Origin: DATLFA01 sp039934635
GTDB taxonomy: Bacteria; Actinomycetota; Acidimicrobiia; Acidimicrobiales; WLNW01
Length of the DNA stretch: 64,000 nt
Reading direction: 5' to 3'
NCBI GenBank assembly: GCA_039934635.1
Contig: JBDTLT010000008.1
Location: forward strand, 11,124 to 75,123
The position numbers and the translations under genes are program-made. Under the pieces are notes generated by a model that worked only from the letters and a program-made list of their open reading frames with translations, ran no database searches and had not been told where the DNA came from. Below, piece by piece: positions 9,366-17,772 of this stretch. Numbering within the stretch: position 1 is the first letter of the stretch; every line of letters begins with the position of its first letter.

Positions 9366-10889
9366 GTGCTCGCGTTCGTTTCATCGGCGTCGTTACTCGG
9401 CGTCGAAGGTCACCGTGTCACCGTCGAAGTGCACGCCTCCAGCGGGTTGCCGTCTTACACGATCGTGGGGCTGCCCGACGCTTCGTGTCGCGAGTCGCGT
9501 GACCGTGTGCGGGCCGCGCTCTTGTCGAGTGAGCAGCAGTGGCCGCAGTGCCGGCTCACCGTCAACCTCGCGCCGACCGGTTTGCCCAAAGTAGGTGCCG
9601 GCCTCGATCTCGCGATCGCGATCGGCATCCTCGCCGCCACCGACAAGCTGCCGTCCGAGCGCCTCGTCGACCACGCGTTCATCGGCGAGCTCGGTCTCGA
9701 CGGTTCGATTCGCGCAGTGGCCGGGGCGTTGCCCCTCGTCGGTGCGCTCGACTCCGCGACCGTCGTGGTGCCGATGCTCTGTCTCGATGAGGCACGCGTG
9801 GTCGGTCGCTGTCAGGTCCTCGGTGCGCGCACGTTGCGCGACGTCATCGCCGCGCTCACCGATCTGGCACCGTGGCCGGCGCAGCCACCACCGGTGGCCG
9901 CCGCCGAGGCGCACGCGTTGCCCGACTTGCGCGAAGTGCGCGGCCAGCCGCTGGCGCGCAAAGCGCTCGAGGTCGCGGCCGCCGGCGGTCACCACCTGCT
10001 GATGGTGGGCCCGCCGGGCGCGGGCAAGACCATGCTCGCGCGGCGTCTGCCCGGGTTGTTGCCGCGACTCGACGCCGGTCAATCGATCGAGGTGTCGTGC
10101 ATCCACTCTGCCGCGGGACTGCCCCTTCCCGATCGCGGTCTCGTGAGCAGTCCTCCATTTCGCGCGCCGCACCACAGCGCGTCGACGGTCTCGCTCGTCG
10201 GTGGGGGAACACTGTCGTTGCGGCCGGGCGAAATCTCGATTGCGCACTGTGGTGTGCTCTTCCTCGACGAACTCGGTGAGTTCTCGGCGGTGGCACTCGA
10301 CTCCTTGCGACAACCACTCGAAGACGGCGTCATCCGTCTCAGTCGCGCGCACGGCTCGGCTGTATTGCCATCGCGCTTCGTGCTCGTGGCGGCGATGAAT
10401 CCGTGTCCCTGCGGGGCCACGGGCGGCCCCGGTCTGTGTCGCTGTGGCTCGGCGGCGCGGGCGCGCTACCACCGGCGGGTGTCGGGGCCGTTGCTCGACC
10501 GCTTCGATCTCCGCGTCGACGTGCAGCGACCCGAGGCCGACGAACTGCTGCACGGCGATCATGGCGAGCCGAGCGAAGCGGTCCGCGACCGTGTGCTCCA
10601 GGCGCGGCGACGGGCGGGCGAGCGCGGCGTGCGGGCCAACGTCGAGCTCGATTCCGTCGGTCTCGACGAATACGCGGCGCTGGCGCCGGAGGCGCTCGAT
10701 CAACTCGAGTTCGCGCTGCGCGCCGGCAAGCTCAGCGCACGGGGTTACCAGCGCGTGCGCGCGGTCGCGCTCACGATCGCCGATCTCGCGAGCGCCAACC
10801 GCGTCGAGCGCGAGCACCTCGCACAGGCGCTACAGCTGCGCTCACCGTTGCTCGAGACCGTGTTCGCGGAGGTGGGCAATGGCTACTGA
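9366..10889 (+). CDS. comM: YifB/ComM family Mg-chelatase-like AAA+ ATPase
   Basis: In naturally transformable bacteria ComM is a hexameric helicase that extends heteroduplex during integration of incoming DNA. The 507 residues show the N-terminal ring-binding domain (SSASLLGVEGH, GLPSYTIVGLPDASCRESRDRVR), Walker A in MVGPPGAGKTMLARRLPG, Walker B in VLFLDELGEF, and the PCPCG cysteine region. GTG 9366 fits the family N-terminus better than the upstream TTG. It overlaps dprA by 11 bp. Confidence 0.93.
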   Translation: MLAFVSSASLLGVEGHRVTVEVHASSGLPSYTIVGLPDASCRESRDRVRAALLSSEQQWPQCRLTVNLAPTGLPKVGAGLDLAIAIGILAATDKLPSERLVDHAFIGELGLDGSIRAVAGALPLVGALDSATVVVPMLCLDEARVVGRCQVLGARTLRDVIAALTDLAPWPAQPPPVAAAEAHALPDLREVRGQPLARKALEVAAAGGHHLLMVGPPGAGKTMLARRLPGLLPRLDAGQSIEVSCIHSAAGLPLPDRGLVSSPPFRAPHHSASTVSLVGGGTLSLRPGEISIAHCGVLFLDELGEFSAVALDSLRQPLEDGVIRLSRAHGSAVLPSRFVLVAAMNPCPCGATGGPGLCRCGSAARARYHRRVSGPLLDRFDLRVDVQRPEADELLHGDHGEPSEAVRDRVLQARRRAGERGVRANVELDSVGLDEYAALAPEALDQLEFALRAGKLSARGYQRVRAVALTIADLASANRVEREHLAQALQLRSPLLETVFAEVGNGY

Positions 10890-12087
10890 ACTCTTCGCCG
10901 ACCAGACCGACGCGCTCCCGCCCGAAGCCTATGCGGCAGCGTTGGCGTCGATGCCCGACGCGCACCCTTCCACGCTCGCGTCGTTGTTCTGTGGCTTCGA
11001 TGCGGTCACGCTGTGGCAAGGCCTGGTCGACGGTGACCGCCACGTTGTTGCGCACGCGCGTGCCGCGTTGCAAGGTAACCGCGTCGACGACTTCCTCGAC
11101 GAAGCTCGGCCGCAGATCAGCGAGCGCGTCGATGTCGTCGTCAAGCGATGGCAAGCGACCCTGCGCGCCAACCCACCCGCGGCGATCTGGCAGCGCTATT
11201 GCGACGCGGGGGTCGGTGTCGCGACGCGTGAGTCAGCCTCCTACCCCGCGGGCCTGGTCGGCGACATCGCGGCGCCGGCGGTGTTGTTCCACCGCGGCAC
11301 GATCGACGTGGTTGCCGGGCCGCGCGTCGGCATCGTCGGCACGCGAACGTGCACCCGCTACGGCCGCGATGTCGCGCAAGACTTGGGCGAACAGCTGTCC
11401 AAAGCCGGCATCGGTGTCGTGTCGGGTTTGGCGACCGGCATCGACGCCGCGGCCCACGCCGGCGCGCTGCGCGGCTCCGGTCCTCCCATCGCGGTCGTAG
11501 GAAGTGGGCTCGACGTCATCTATCCGCGGGTCAATCGCAAGTTGTGGGGCGACATCGAAACCCGCGGCGTCGTGCTCAGCGAGGCACCGCTCGGCACGCC
11601 CGCGCACGGTTGGCGATTCCCGGCGCGCAATCGCATCATCGCCGCGTTGTCCGACATCTTGATCGTCGTCGAGTCGCACACCAGCGGCGGCTCGCTCATC
11701 ACTGCCCGCCAACAACAAAAGCGGTCCAAGCCGACGCTGGTGGTCCCCGGGCCGATCCTGTCGCCGGCCTCCAAGGGTTCCAACGCGTTGCTGCGCGATG
11801 GCTGCATACCGCTCACCGATTTCGCCGACGTGTTGATGGCGCTCGGCCTGTCGGGCGCACCGAGACGTTCTGCGCGCGAAGCGAGGATCGCGCCGACCGC
11901 ACTCGGGCAAGAGGTGCTCGATGTCCTCGGGTGGCAGCCCGCCACCTTCGATCAGTTGGCCCATCGCAGCGAAATGTCGCTGGGCGAGCTCGCGGTCTCG
12001 CTCGACGATCTGGTGCGGGCGCGCTGGCTCGAGCAGCGCGGCTCGTGGTTCGAGCGCGTGAGCCGCGACCGGGTGTCGTCGCCGTGA
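10879..12087 (+). CDS. dprA: DNA-processing protein DprA
   Basis: Binds incoming single-stranded DNA and loads RecA during transformation. The 402 residues start at the ATG inside the end of comM. The Rossmann-type core shows VGIVGTRTCTRYG, VSGLATGIDAAAH, FPARNRIIAALS, SGGSLITARQ and KGSNALLRDG. The C-terminal winged helix (LGQEVLDVLGWQPATFDQL) is also present, and the N-terminus is extended by about 110 residues. With comM this gives the usual competence-associated pair, although no uptake pilus genes are in the window. Confidence 0.93.
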   Translation: MATELFADQTDALPPEAYAAALASMPDAHPSTLASLFCGFDAVTLWQGLVDGDRHVVAHARAALQGNRVDDFLDEARPQISERVDVVVKRWQATLRANPPAAIWQRYCDAGVGVATRESASYPAGLVGDIAAPAVLFHRGTIDVVAGPRVGIVGTRTCTRYGRDVAQDLGEQLSKAGIGVVSGLATGIDAAAHAGALRGSGPPIAVVGSGLDVIYPRVNRKLWGDIETRGVVLSEAPLGTPAHGWRFPARNRIIAALSDILIVVESHTSGGSLITARQQQKRSKPTLVVPGPILSPASKGSNALLRDGCIPLTDFADVLMALGLSGAPRRSAREARIAPTALGQEVLDVLGWQPATFDQLAHRSEMSLGELAVSLDDLVRARWLEQRGSWFERVSRDRVSSP

Positions 12088-12147
12088 GCACCGGCCCGAC
12101 AACTCCCGCGACGACGCACGGTGCGCCGGGGACTGCGATTGACCACG

Positions 12148-12153
12148 TATCGT
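12148..12153 (+). promoter_or_regulatory. -10 box (TATCGT) of xerC
   Basis: TATCGT ends 9 nt before the ATG of xerC, consistent with an almost leaderless transcript. Confidence 0.4.
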
Positions 12154-12162
12154 GGCGGGCGC

Positions 12163-13068
12163 ATGTCCCAGCCGCTTCCCCCTGCAGCGAACGCGTGGTC
12201 GATCGATTCGTTCATCGCTTCGTTGACGTCGCTGGCAGCGTCGTCGACCGATCTCTACCGCCGCGACCTCGTGGCGTTCGTCGAATGGTCCATCGAAGCG
12301 GGCCTGGCACAACCCGAGGCCGTCGATCGCCGGCTGTTGCGGCGCTATCTGGTGCGCCTCGACGCCGATCGCTTCGCCCGGCGCACGATTGCCCGCAAAG
12401 CGTCGGTTCTGCGCCGCTACTTCGATTGGCTCCGCCGCAGCGGGCGCATCGAACGAGATCCCACTCGAGGGTTGTCGGCCCCCCGGGGCGAAGCCCGCCT
12501 GCCCCGCATCTTGTCCTCCGACGAACTCGACGTCTTGTTGTCGGGCCAGTCAGTGCGTTGCGCGGACGACGACGACGCCCGATCGGCGCGCGATACGGCC
12601 GTCATCGAGCTGCTCTATGGCAGTGGCCTGCGGGTCAGCGAGCTCTGCGGGCTCACCGCTGAGTCGATCGACCTGAATCGGCGCCGGGTGACCGTCATCG
12701 GAAAGGGTGACAAAGAGCGGGTGGTCCCGCTCTCCGAGCCGGCGACCGAGGCGGTGGCCAGCTGGCTCACCCTCCGGGCGATGGTTCCCACCAGGCGCGA
12801 CGCGGCCGCCGCGCTGTTTTCCAACCAGCGCGGAGGGCGCCTGACACCTCGTGATGTCCGGCGGATACTCGATCATCGCTCGGTGGCTCCGACGCATCCT
12901 CATGCACTACGACACACCTTCGCGACTCATCTTTTGGATGGAGGTGCCGATCTTCGTGCTGTGCAAGAGCTTCTTGGTCACGCCGATTTGAGTACTACAC
13001 AGGTCTATACCCACGTGAGCCGCGAGCGGTTACAGCGGGTACATCGCGAATCCCATCCCCGGGCTTAG
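12163..13068 (+). CDS. xerC: Tyrosine recombinase XerC
   Basis: Site-specific recombinase that resolves chromosome dimers at dif, normally with XerD. The 301 residues have a SAM-like N-terminal core-binding domain (10-105) and the catalytic domain. Catalytic residues are all visible: R157 (GSGLRVSEL), K181 (GKGDKERVVPL), H247 and R250 (HALRHTFATHLL), H273 (LGHADLSTTQ) and Y282. Its place between dprA and whiG is the conserved chromosomal xerC position, so it is not evidence for a mobile element. Confidence 0.93.
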   Translation: MSQPLPPAANAWSIDSFIASLTSLAASSTDLYRRDLVAFVEWSIEAGLAQPEAVDRRLLRRYLVRLDADRFARRTIARKASVLRRYFDWLRRSGRIERDPTRGLSAPRGEARLPRILSSDELDVLLSGQSVRCADDDDARSARDTAVIELLYGSGLRVSELCGLTAESIDLNRRRVTVIGKGDKERVVPLSEPATEAVASWLTLRAMVPTRRDAAAALFSNQRGGRLTPRDVRRILDHRSVAPTHPHALRHTFATHLLDGGADLRAVQELLGHADLSTTQVYTHVSRERLQRVHRESHPRA

Positions 13069-13105
13069 GCGAGCGGACACTACGAACCGAGGCCTGGACT
13101 AACAC

Positions 13106-13882
13106 GTGGACGCCGATCTCGACGCACTTTGGGACGAGTACAAGCGCTTGCAGGATCAAAGCCTGCGAGACCAACTCATCCTCCATTACTCACCATTGGT
13201 GAAGTATGTCGCGGGCCGCGTCGCGATTGGGCTCCCGCAAAACGTCGAGCAAGCAGATCTCGTCAGCTACGGCATCTTCGGATTGATCGACGCGGTCGAA
13301 AAATTCGATCCGCGTCGCGGCTACAAGTTCGAGACGTACGCGATCGCTCGCATCAAGGGTGCGATTCTCGACGAGCTGCGTTCGATCGACTGGGTTCCCC
13401 GCTCGGTGCGCGCGAAAGCGCGTCAGCTCGAGAAGTCCTACGCGAAACTCGAAGGTTCGCTGAAGCGCGCACCGACCGACGAAGAGTTGGCCAACGAACT
13501 CGGCATCACCGAAGACCAACTCCAAAATCTGTTGTCGCAATTGTCTTTTGTCGGTCTTGTGGCGCTCGACGAGTTGCTCGTCGGGGGCAAGGCAGACCGC
13601 GGCGAAACGTTGACGCTCGGTGACACCATCGCCGACACCGGCGATGGTCCGGTGGGTGCGTACGAAGTCGAGGAGATGCGGCAGATCCTCGCCCGTTCGA
13701 TCAATCGCATGCCCGAACGCGAGAAGATCGTCCTCACCTTGTACTACTACGAAGGTCTCACGCTCGCGGAGATCGGGCAGGTGCTCGGCGTCACCGAGAG
13801 CCGCGTCTGTCAGATCCACACCAAGGCGGTACTGCAATTGCGCTCTCGCATCAGCGCCGCTGTTCGCGAGACCGCGGTCTGA
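13106..13882 (+). CDS. whiG: RNA polymerase sigma factor of the FliA/WhiG family
   Basis: Group 3 sigma-70 factor of 258 residues: region 2 (LVKYVAGRVAIGLPQNVEQADLV and GYKFETYAIARIKGAILDELRS), region 3 (VRAKARQLEKSYAKLE), and region 4 with the helix-turn-helix LTLAEIGQVLGVTESRVCQIH. In Streptomyces the orthologue at the same position (between xerC/dprA and rpsB) controls early sporulation; in flagellated bacteria FliA drives late flagellar genes. No flagellar gene is in the window, so which programme it serves here is open. The start is GTG 13106. Confidence 0.9.
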   Translation: MDADLDALWDEYKRLQDQSLRDQLILHYSPLVKYVAGRVAIGLPQNVEQADLVSYGIFGLIDAVEKFDPRRGYKFETYAIARIKGAILDELRSIDWVPRSVRAKARQLEKSYAKLEGSLKRAPTDEELANELGITEDQLQNLLSQLSFVGLVALDELLVGGKADRGETLTLGDTIADTGDGPVGAYEVEEMRQILARSINRMPEREKIVLTLYYYEGLTLAEIGQVLGVTESRVCQIHTKAVLQLRSRISAAVRETAV

Positions 13883-13899
13883 CAGTCGCCGCGGCCCGC

Positions 13900-13905
13900 T
13901 AAGGT
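13900..13905 (+). promoter_or_regulatory. -10 box (TAAGGT) upstream of the LytM-domain gene
   Basis: TAAGGT lies 18 nt after the whiG stop and about 53 nt before the start of the LytM-like protein. Confidence 0.3.
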
Positions 13906-13958
13906 GCCGCTCACTTTCCCCTCATCGCCCCTGTGTTGTCGTCGCGTGAGGGTTGCCC

Positions 13959-14459
13959 GTGTCTGTCCGTTCTTGTCCTCGACCGTTCGTCGCCATCGCG
14001 ATCGTCGTCGCGAGTGTGCTCCTGCTCGCCGGCGGCCCGGCCGCCGCGCAGGCACCGCGTTTCGTGCCGCCCGTCGAGGCGCCGATCAGTGATCCCTACC
14101 GTCCGCCGACGACGCCCTACGGCCCGGGCAACCGCGGCATCGAGTACTCGACGACGCTGGGGACCGACGTGAGGGCGGCGGCCGAAGGCGTCGTCGCGTT
14201 CGCGGGGGTCATCGCCAACGAGCGCTACGTGAGCATCGACCACCAAGGCGGCATCCGCACGACGTATTCGTACCTCGAGGCGATCGAGGTGGCCGTCGGG
14301 CAGCGGGTCGCTCAGGGCGAGGCCGTGGGCACGGCGGGCACGCGGTTGCACTTCGGCGCGCGCCGGTTCGGCCAGTACATCGATCCCGCCTCACTGTTCG
14401 AGAACACCACCGTGCACCGGGCCCGGCTGATCCCGGTGGCGGGCGTCCCGTGGACGTAG
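13959..14459 (+). CDS. Secreted LytM/M23-like protein with degenerate metal site
   Basis: 166 residues with a signal peptide ending near AAAQA at 28-32 and one M23 (LytM) domain. In active M23 peptidases zinc is held by H and D of an H-x3-D motif and by the last His of H-x-H. Here these positions read N58 and E62 (GNRGIE), and the H-x-H is R129-L-H131, while the usual Y-x-H-L is YSYL. Only H131 remains. It is therefore probably not a peptidase but may act like EnvC- or NlpD-type activators of cell-wall amidases. An M23 gene sits beside rpsB in other actinobacteria too. GTG 13959 was chosen; TTG 13953 is possible. Confidence 0.8.
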   Translation: MSVRSCPRPFVAIAIVVASVLLLAGGPAAAQAPRFVPPVEAPISDPYRPPTTPYGPGNRGIEYSTTLGTDVRAAAEGVVAFAGVIANERYVSIDHQGGIRTTYSYLEAIEVAVGQRVAQGEAVGTAGTRLHFGARRFGQYIDPASLFENTTVHRARLIPVAGVPWT

Positions 14460-14524
14460 CCGGCGGGGACGGCGCCGCTGCCGCGGCCGGGCCGCTCGGG
14501 GCGGATTGGCCCGGCCCGTACCGC

Positions 14525-14530
14525 TAGACT
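14525..14530 (+). promoter_or_regulatory. Possible -10 box (TAGACT) of rpsB
   Basis: TAGACT in the 214-bp gap before rpsB, giving a leader of about 137 nt. The nonamer CCCGGTTGG occurs twice just downstream (near 14532 and 14548). A long leader would suit S2 autoregulation, but no clear structure was worked out. Confidence 0.3.
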
Positions 14531-14673
14531 TCCCGGTTGGTCGGCCTCCCGGTTGGCCCGCCGCGTCGTCCGATTCGGTGATTCACCTCGATCTGTGCCC
14601 TCCCACGGTCGCGCCCGGTACTGCCGAGCGCGTCGGGTGCAGATTGTGACAAACCGTTGGGAAGGGAGAAACC

Positions 14674-15537
14674 GTGGCCGTTGTCACGATGAATCAGTTG
14701 CTCGAGGCCGGAGTCCATTTCGGTCATCAGACCCGTCGCTGGAACCCGAAGATGAAGCGATTCATCCACGGCGAGCGTTCCGGCATCTACATCATCGATC
14801 TCAAGCAGACGCTCACGCGGATCGAGACGTCGTACTCGTTCGTGCGCGACCTCGTCGCCGGTGGCGGCACGGTGCTGTTCGTCGGCACCAAGAAGCAGGC
14901 CCAGGACGCCATCGAGTCCTACGCCGAGCGCTGCAACATGCCGTACATCAACCAACGCTGGCTCGGCGGCATGCTGACCAACTTCGAGACGATCGCCAAG
15001 CGCGTCGCGAAGATGAAGGAATACGAGCGCATGCGCGACTCGGGCGAACTCGAAGCCATGCCCAAGAAAGAAGCGTTGATGATCACGCGTGAGCTCGAAA
15101 AGCTCTCGCGCAACCTGCGGGGCATGCGCAACATGACGCGACTGCCCGACGCGGTGTTCATCCTCGACACCAAGAAAGAGACCATTGCCGTCACCGAGTC
15201 CAACAAGTTGGGCATCCCGGTCATCGCGGTCGTCGACACCAACTGCGATCCCGACGTGATCGACTACCTGATCCCCGGCAACGACGATGCGATCCGCAGC
15301 GGCGAGATCATGGCGCGCGTCATCTCCGACGCCGTGATGGAAGGTCGCTACATGGCCTCCAAGCGGGCGAGCGCGGCTGCTCCCGCCCGCAGCGAGACCG
15401 AAGAAGCCGAGATTGCCGCGCAACAAGCGCAGGCACGGGCACAAGCCTCGGCCGAGGCGGCTGCCCGCGAAGCCCGAATCGCCGCGGCCAAGGTGGCCGC
15501 GGCCGCAGCGGGGCATCCCGTCGAAGAAGACCAGTGA
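14674..15537 (+). CDS. rpsB: 30S ribosomal protein S2
   Basis: 287 residues. Typical S2 blocks: MNQLLEAGVHFGHQTRRWNPKM, RSGIYIIDLKQT, LFVGTKKQAQ, YINQRWLGGMLTNF and PDAVFILDTKKE. It carries an alanine-rich, charged C-terminal extension of roughly 55 residues, which actinobacterial S2 proteins often have. GTG start at 14674 with GGGAG about 12 nt upstream. tsf follows after 7 bp as in nearly all bacteria. Confidence 0.97.
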   Translation: MAVVTMNQLLEAGVHFGHQTRRWNPKMKRFIHGERSGIYIIDLKQTLTRIETSYSFVRDLVAGGGTVLFVGTKKQAQDAIESYAERCNMPYINQRWLGGMLTNFETIAKRVAKMKEYERMRDSGELEAMPKKEALMITRELEKLSRNLRGMRNMTRLPDAVFILDTKKETIAVTESNKLGIPVIAVVDTNCDPDVIDYLIPGNDDAIRSGEIMARVISDAVMEGRYMASKRASAAAPARSETEEAEIAAQQAQARAQASAEAAAREARIAAAKVAAAAAGHPVEEDQ

Positions 15538-15544
15538 GGAACTG

Positions 15545-16336
15545 ATGGCAGAGATCACCGCGAAAGAAGTGAAGCGTCTGCGTGACGCAACCGGCGCGGG
15601 AATGATGGATTGCAAGAAGGCGCTCATCGAAAGCGATGGCGACTTCGACAAGGCCGTCGAGGCCTTGCGCAAGAAGGGCTTGGCCAAGGCGGCCGAGCGT
15701 TCCGACCGCGAAAACCGTGAAGGTGCGGTTGCCGCGGCCGTCGGCACCAACAGTGCCGCGCTCGTCCAACTCAAGTCCGAGACCGACTTCACCGCCAAGA
15801 ACAGTGCATTCCTCGCGCTGGCGCAAAAACTCGCCGACGCCGTACTCGCCGACGGCGAAGGCGCGGTCGACGCGCTCATGCCCGCGATCGAAGACCTCAA
15901 GTTGGTCACCAAGGAAAACATCGAAGTCGGCAAAGTCGTGCGCTTCGAGGCAGCCGCGGGCAACACCATCGACACCTACGTCCACATCCAAGACGGTCGC
16001 GGCGTCAACGCGGTGATCGTCGAGGGCTCCGGTGTCGACCAGAGTGTGCTGCACGACATCGCGCTGCACATCGCCTTTGCCAAGCCGATCGCGCTCAACC
16101 GCGACGAGGTCCCCGAAGACCTCGCCGAGCACGAGCGGGCCACGCTGCTCGAGATCACCAAGAGCGAGGGCAAGCCCGAAGCTGCTTGGGAAAAGATCGT
16201 CGACGGTCGCATCGCAGCTTGGTACAAAGAGCGCGTGTTACTCGATCAAGGCATATTCGGCGAAAAAGAGACGGTGCGCGAAAAGATCGGCAAAGGGTCG
16301 ATCGTTCGTTTCGCGCAGGCGTACATCGGTAGCTGA
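15545..16336 (+). CDS. tsf: Translation elongation factor Ts
   Basis: Guanine nucleotide exchange factor for EF-Tu. 263 residues starting MAEITAKEVKRLRDATGAGMMDCKKAL, with the TDF motif in LKSETDFTAKN that enters the EF-Tu nucleotide site. ATG 15545 has GAGGAA upstream. The frame is open into rpsB, but the N-terminal UBA-like helix fixes the start. pyrH follows 3 bp later. Confidence 0.97.
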   Translation: MAEITAKEVKRLRDATGAGMMDCKKALIESDGDFDKAVEALRKKGLAKAAERSDRENREGAVAAAVGTNSAALVQLKSETDFTAKNSAFLALAQKLADAVLADGEGAVDALMPAIEDLKLVTKENIEVGKVVRFEAAAGNTIDTYVHIQDGRGVNAVIVEGSGVDQSVLHDIALHIAFAKPIALNRDEVPEDLAEHERATLLEITKSEGKPEAAWEKIVDGRIAAWYKERVLLDQGIFGEKETVREKIGKGSIVRFAQAYIGS

Positions 16337-16339
16337 ACG

Positions 16340-17101
16340 ATGATCGACGCCCGTGGCAACGAGATCGTCTCCGTCGCTCGTGGCACCAACAAGGCTCGGT
16401 GGGACCGTGTCCTGCTCAAGCTCTCCGGTGAAGCGTTCGCCGGAGACGCGAGCTACGGCATCGACGGTCCCGTTGTCGAGACGATCGCAGCGGAGATCGC
16501 GGCGGCCTACGCCGAGTTCGACGTCGACATCGGCGTCGTCGTCGGTGGCGGCAACATCTGGCGCGGCATGTCGGGCGCGAGCAAGGGAATGGACCGCGCG
16601 CAGGCCGACTACATGGGCATGCTGGCGACGGTCATCAACGCGCTTGCGCTGCAGGACACGCTCGAACGCATCGGCGTGCCGACGCGCGTGCAAACCGCGG
16701 TGCACATGGCGCAGATCGCCGAGCCGTACATCCGGCGCCGGGCGATCCGGCACTTCGAAAAGGGCCGCGTGGTGATCTTTGCCGGCGGCACCGGCAATCC
16801 GTTCTTCACGACCGACACCACTGCCGCGCTGCGCGCGGTCGAGGTCGAGGCGGGCGCGGTGCTCAAGGGCACACAGGTCGACGGGGTCTACACGGCCGAC
16901 CCCAAACTGGACCCCAACGCCACCAAGCTCGACCAGATCACCTACATGGACGTACTCCAGCGCGACCTCCGGGTGATGGATCACACGGCGACCACGCTGT
17001 GCATGGAGAACCGCCTTCCGATCGTCGTGTTCGACTTGATGAAGACGGGCAACGTGCGGTCCCTGCTCAGCGGCCAGGCCATCGGTACGCTGGTCTGTTG
17101 A
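16340..17101 (+). CDS. pyrH: Uridylate kinase (UMP kinase)
   Basis: Hexameric amino-acid-kinase-fold enzyme that converts UMP to UDP with ATP. 253 residues: RVLLKLSGEAFAG, GVVVGGGNIWRG, DYMGMLATVINALALQD, FAGGTGNPFFTTDTTAALRA and DGVYTADPK. An N-terminal extension of about 20 residues precedes the conserved KLSGEA motif. Placed between tsf and frr as in other actinobacteria. Confidence 0.96.
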   Translation: MIDARGNEIVSVARGTNKARWDRVLLKLSGEAFAGDASYGIDGPVVETIAAEIAAAYAEFDVDIGVVVGGGNIWRGMSGASKGMDRAQADYMGMLATVINALALQDTLERIGVPTRVQTAVHMAQIAEPYIRRRAIRHFEKGRVVIFAGGTGNPFFTTDTTAALRAVEVEAGAVLKGTQVDGVYTADPKLDPNATKLDQITYMDVLQRDLRVMDHTATTLCMENRLPIVVFDLMKTGNVRSLLSGQAIGTLVC

Positions 17102-17148
17102 GAGCCCGCCGCGACAGCGGCGGTTGTTGGGCGAACGAGGAGGTGAGC

Positions 17149-17715
17149 GTGAGCGAACTCGCTGACGTCGTGCTCGAGGATGCGGCGGAAAAGATGGACA
17201 AGGCGGTCAGCTACGCGCGTACCGAATTCGCCACCATCCGCACCGGTCGGGCCAGCTCGGCGCTGGTGGAGAAGCTGACGGTCGAGGTCTATGGCGCCGA
17301 GATGAAGCTGCAGGACGTCGCCTCCTTCTCGATACCCGAGGTGCGCCAACTCGTCATCTCTCCGCACGATCCGGGCACGCTCGGGGTGATCGAGAAGGTC
17401 ATTCGTAACGCTGATCTCGGCTTGGCGCCGAGCAATGACGGCCGTGCGATCCGGCTCAACTTCCCCCCGCCGACCGAACAACGGCGCAAAGAGCTGACTC
17501 GCGTGGTCGACAAGATGGCCGAAGAGGCCAAAGTGGCGATCCGCAATGTGCGCCGCCACTCCCGCAAAGAGCTCGACGACTTGAAGAAGAACGGCGATCT
17601 GACCGAGAACGATTTGGCCCGGGCCGAAAAAGAGCTCGATCGGCTCACCCACCTACACGAGACGCAGGTGGACACCGCGCGCGTCAAGAAAGTCGAAGAA
17701 CTCCTTGAAGTCTGA
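17149..17715 (+). CDS. frr: Ribosome recycling factor
   Basis: Splits the post-termination ribosome together with EF-G. 188 residues with the three-helix bundle signatures RTGRASSALVEKLTVEVYG, ISPHDPGTLGVIEKVI, LNFPPPTEQRRKEL and RHSRKELDDLKK. Two in-frame GTGs exist at 17143 and 17149; GAGGAG at 17137-17142 fits the second. Confidence 0.96.
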   Translation: MSELADVVLEDAAEKMDKAVSYARTEFATIRTGRASSALVEKLTVEVYGAEMKLQDVASFSIPEVRQLVISPHDPGTLGVIEKVIRNADLGLAPSNDGRAIRLNFPPPTEQRRKELTRVVDKMAEEAKVAIRNVRRHSRKELDDLKKNGDLTENDLARAEKELDRLTHLHETQVDTARVKKVEELLEV

Positions 17716-17772
17716 TGGTGAGTACCACTGCTCACGCCGCTGGCTTAGCGTCGTGACCGAGGAGGCCCTGTC

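Noticed and set aside
12163..13068. Tyrosine recombinase as sign of an integrated element
   Set aside because: It sits at the conserved dprA-xerC-whiG position, and its neighbours are housekeeping genes, so it is the chromosomal XerC.
14732..14745. GGTCATCAGACC inside rpsB as a fourth GntR operator
   Set aside because: It lacks the TGGTCWGACCA core and is explained by the conserved S2 coding sequence (GHQTRR).
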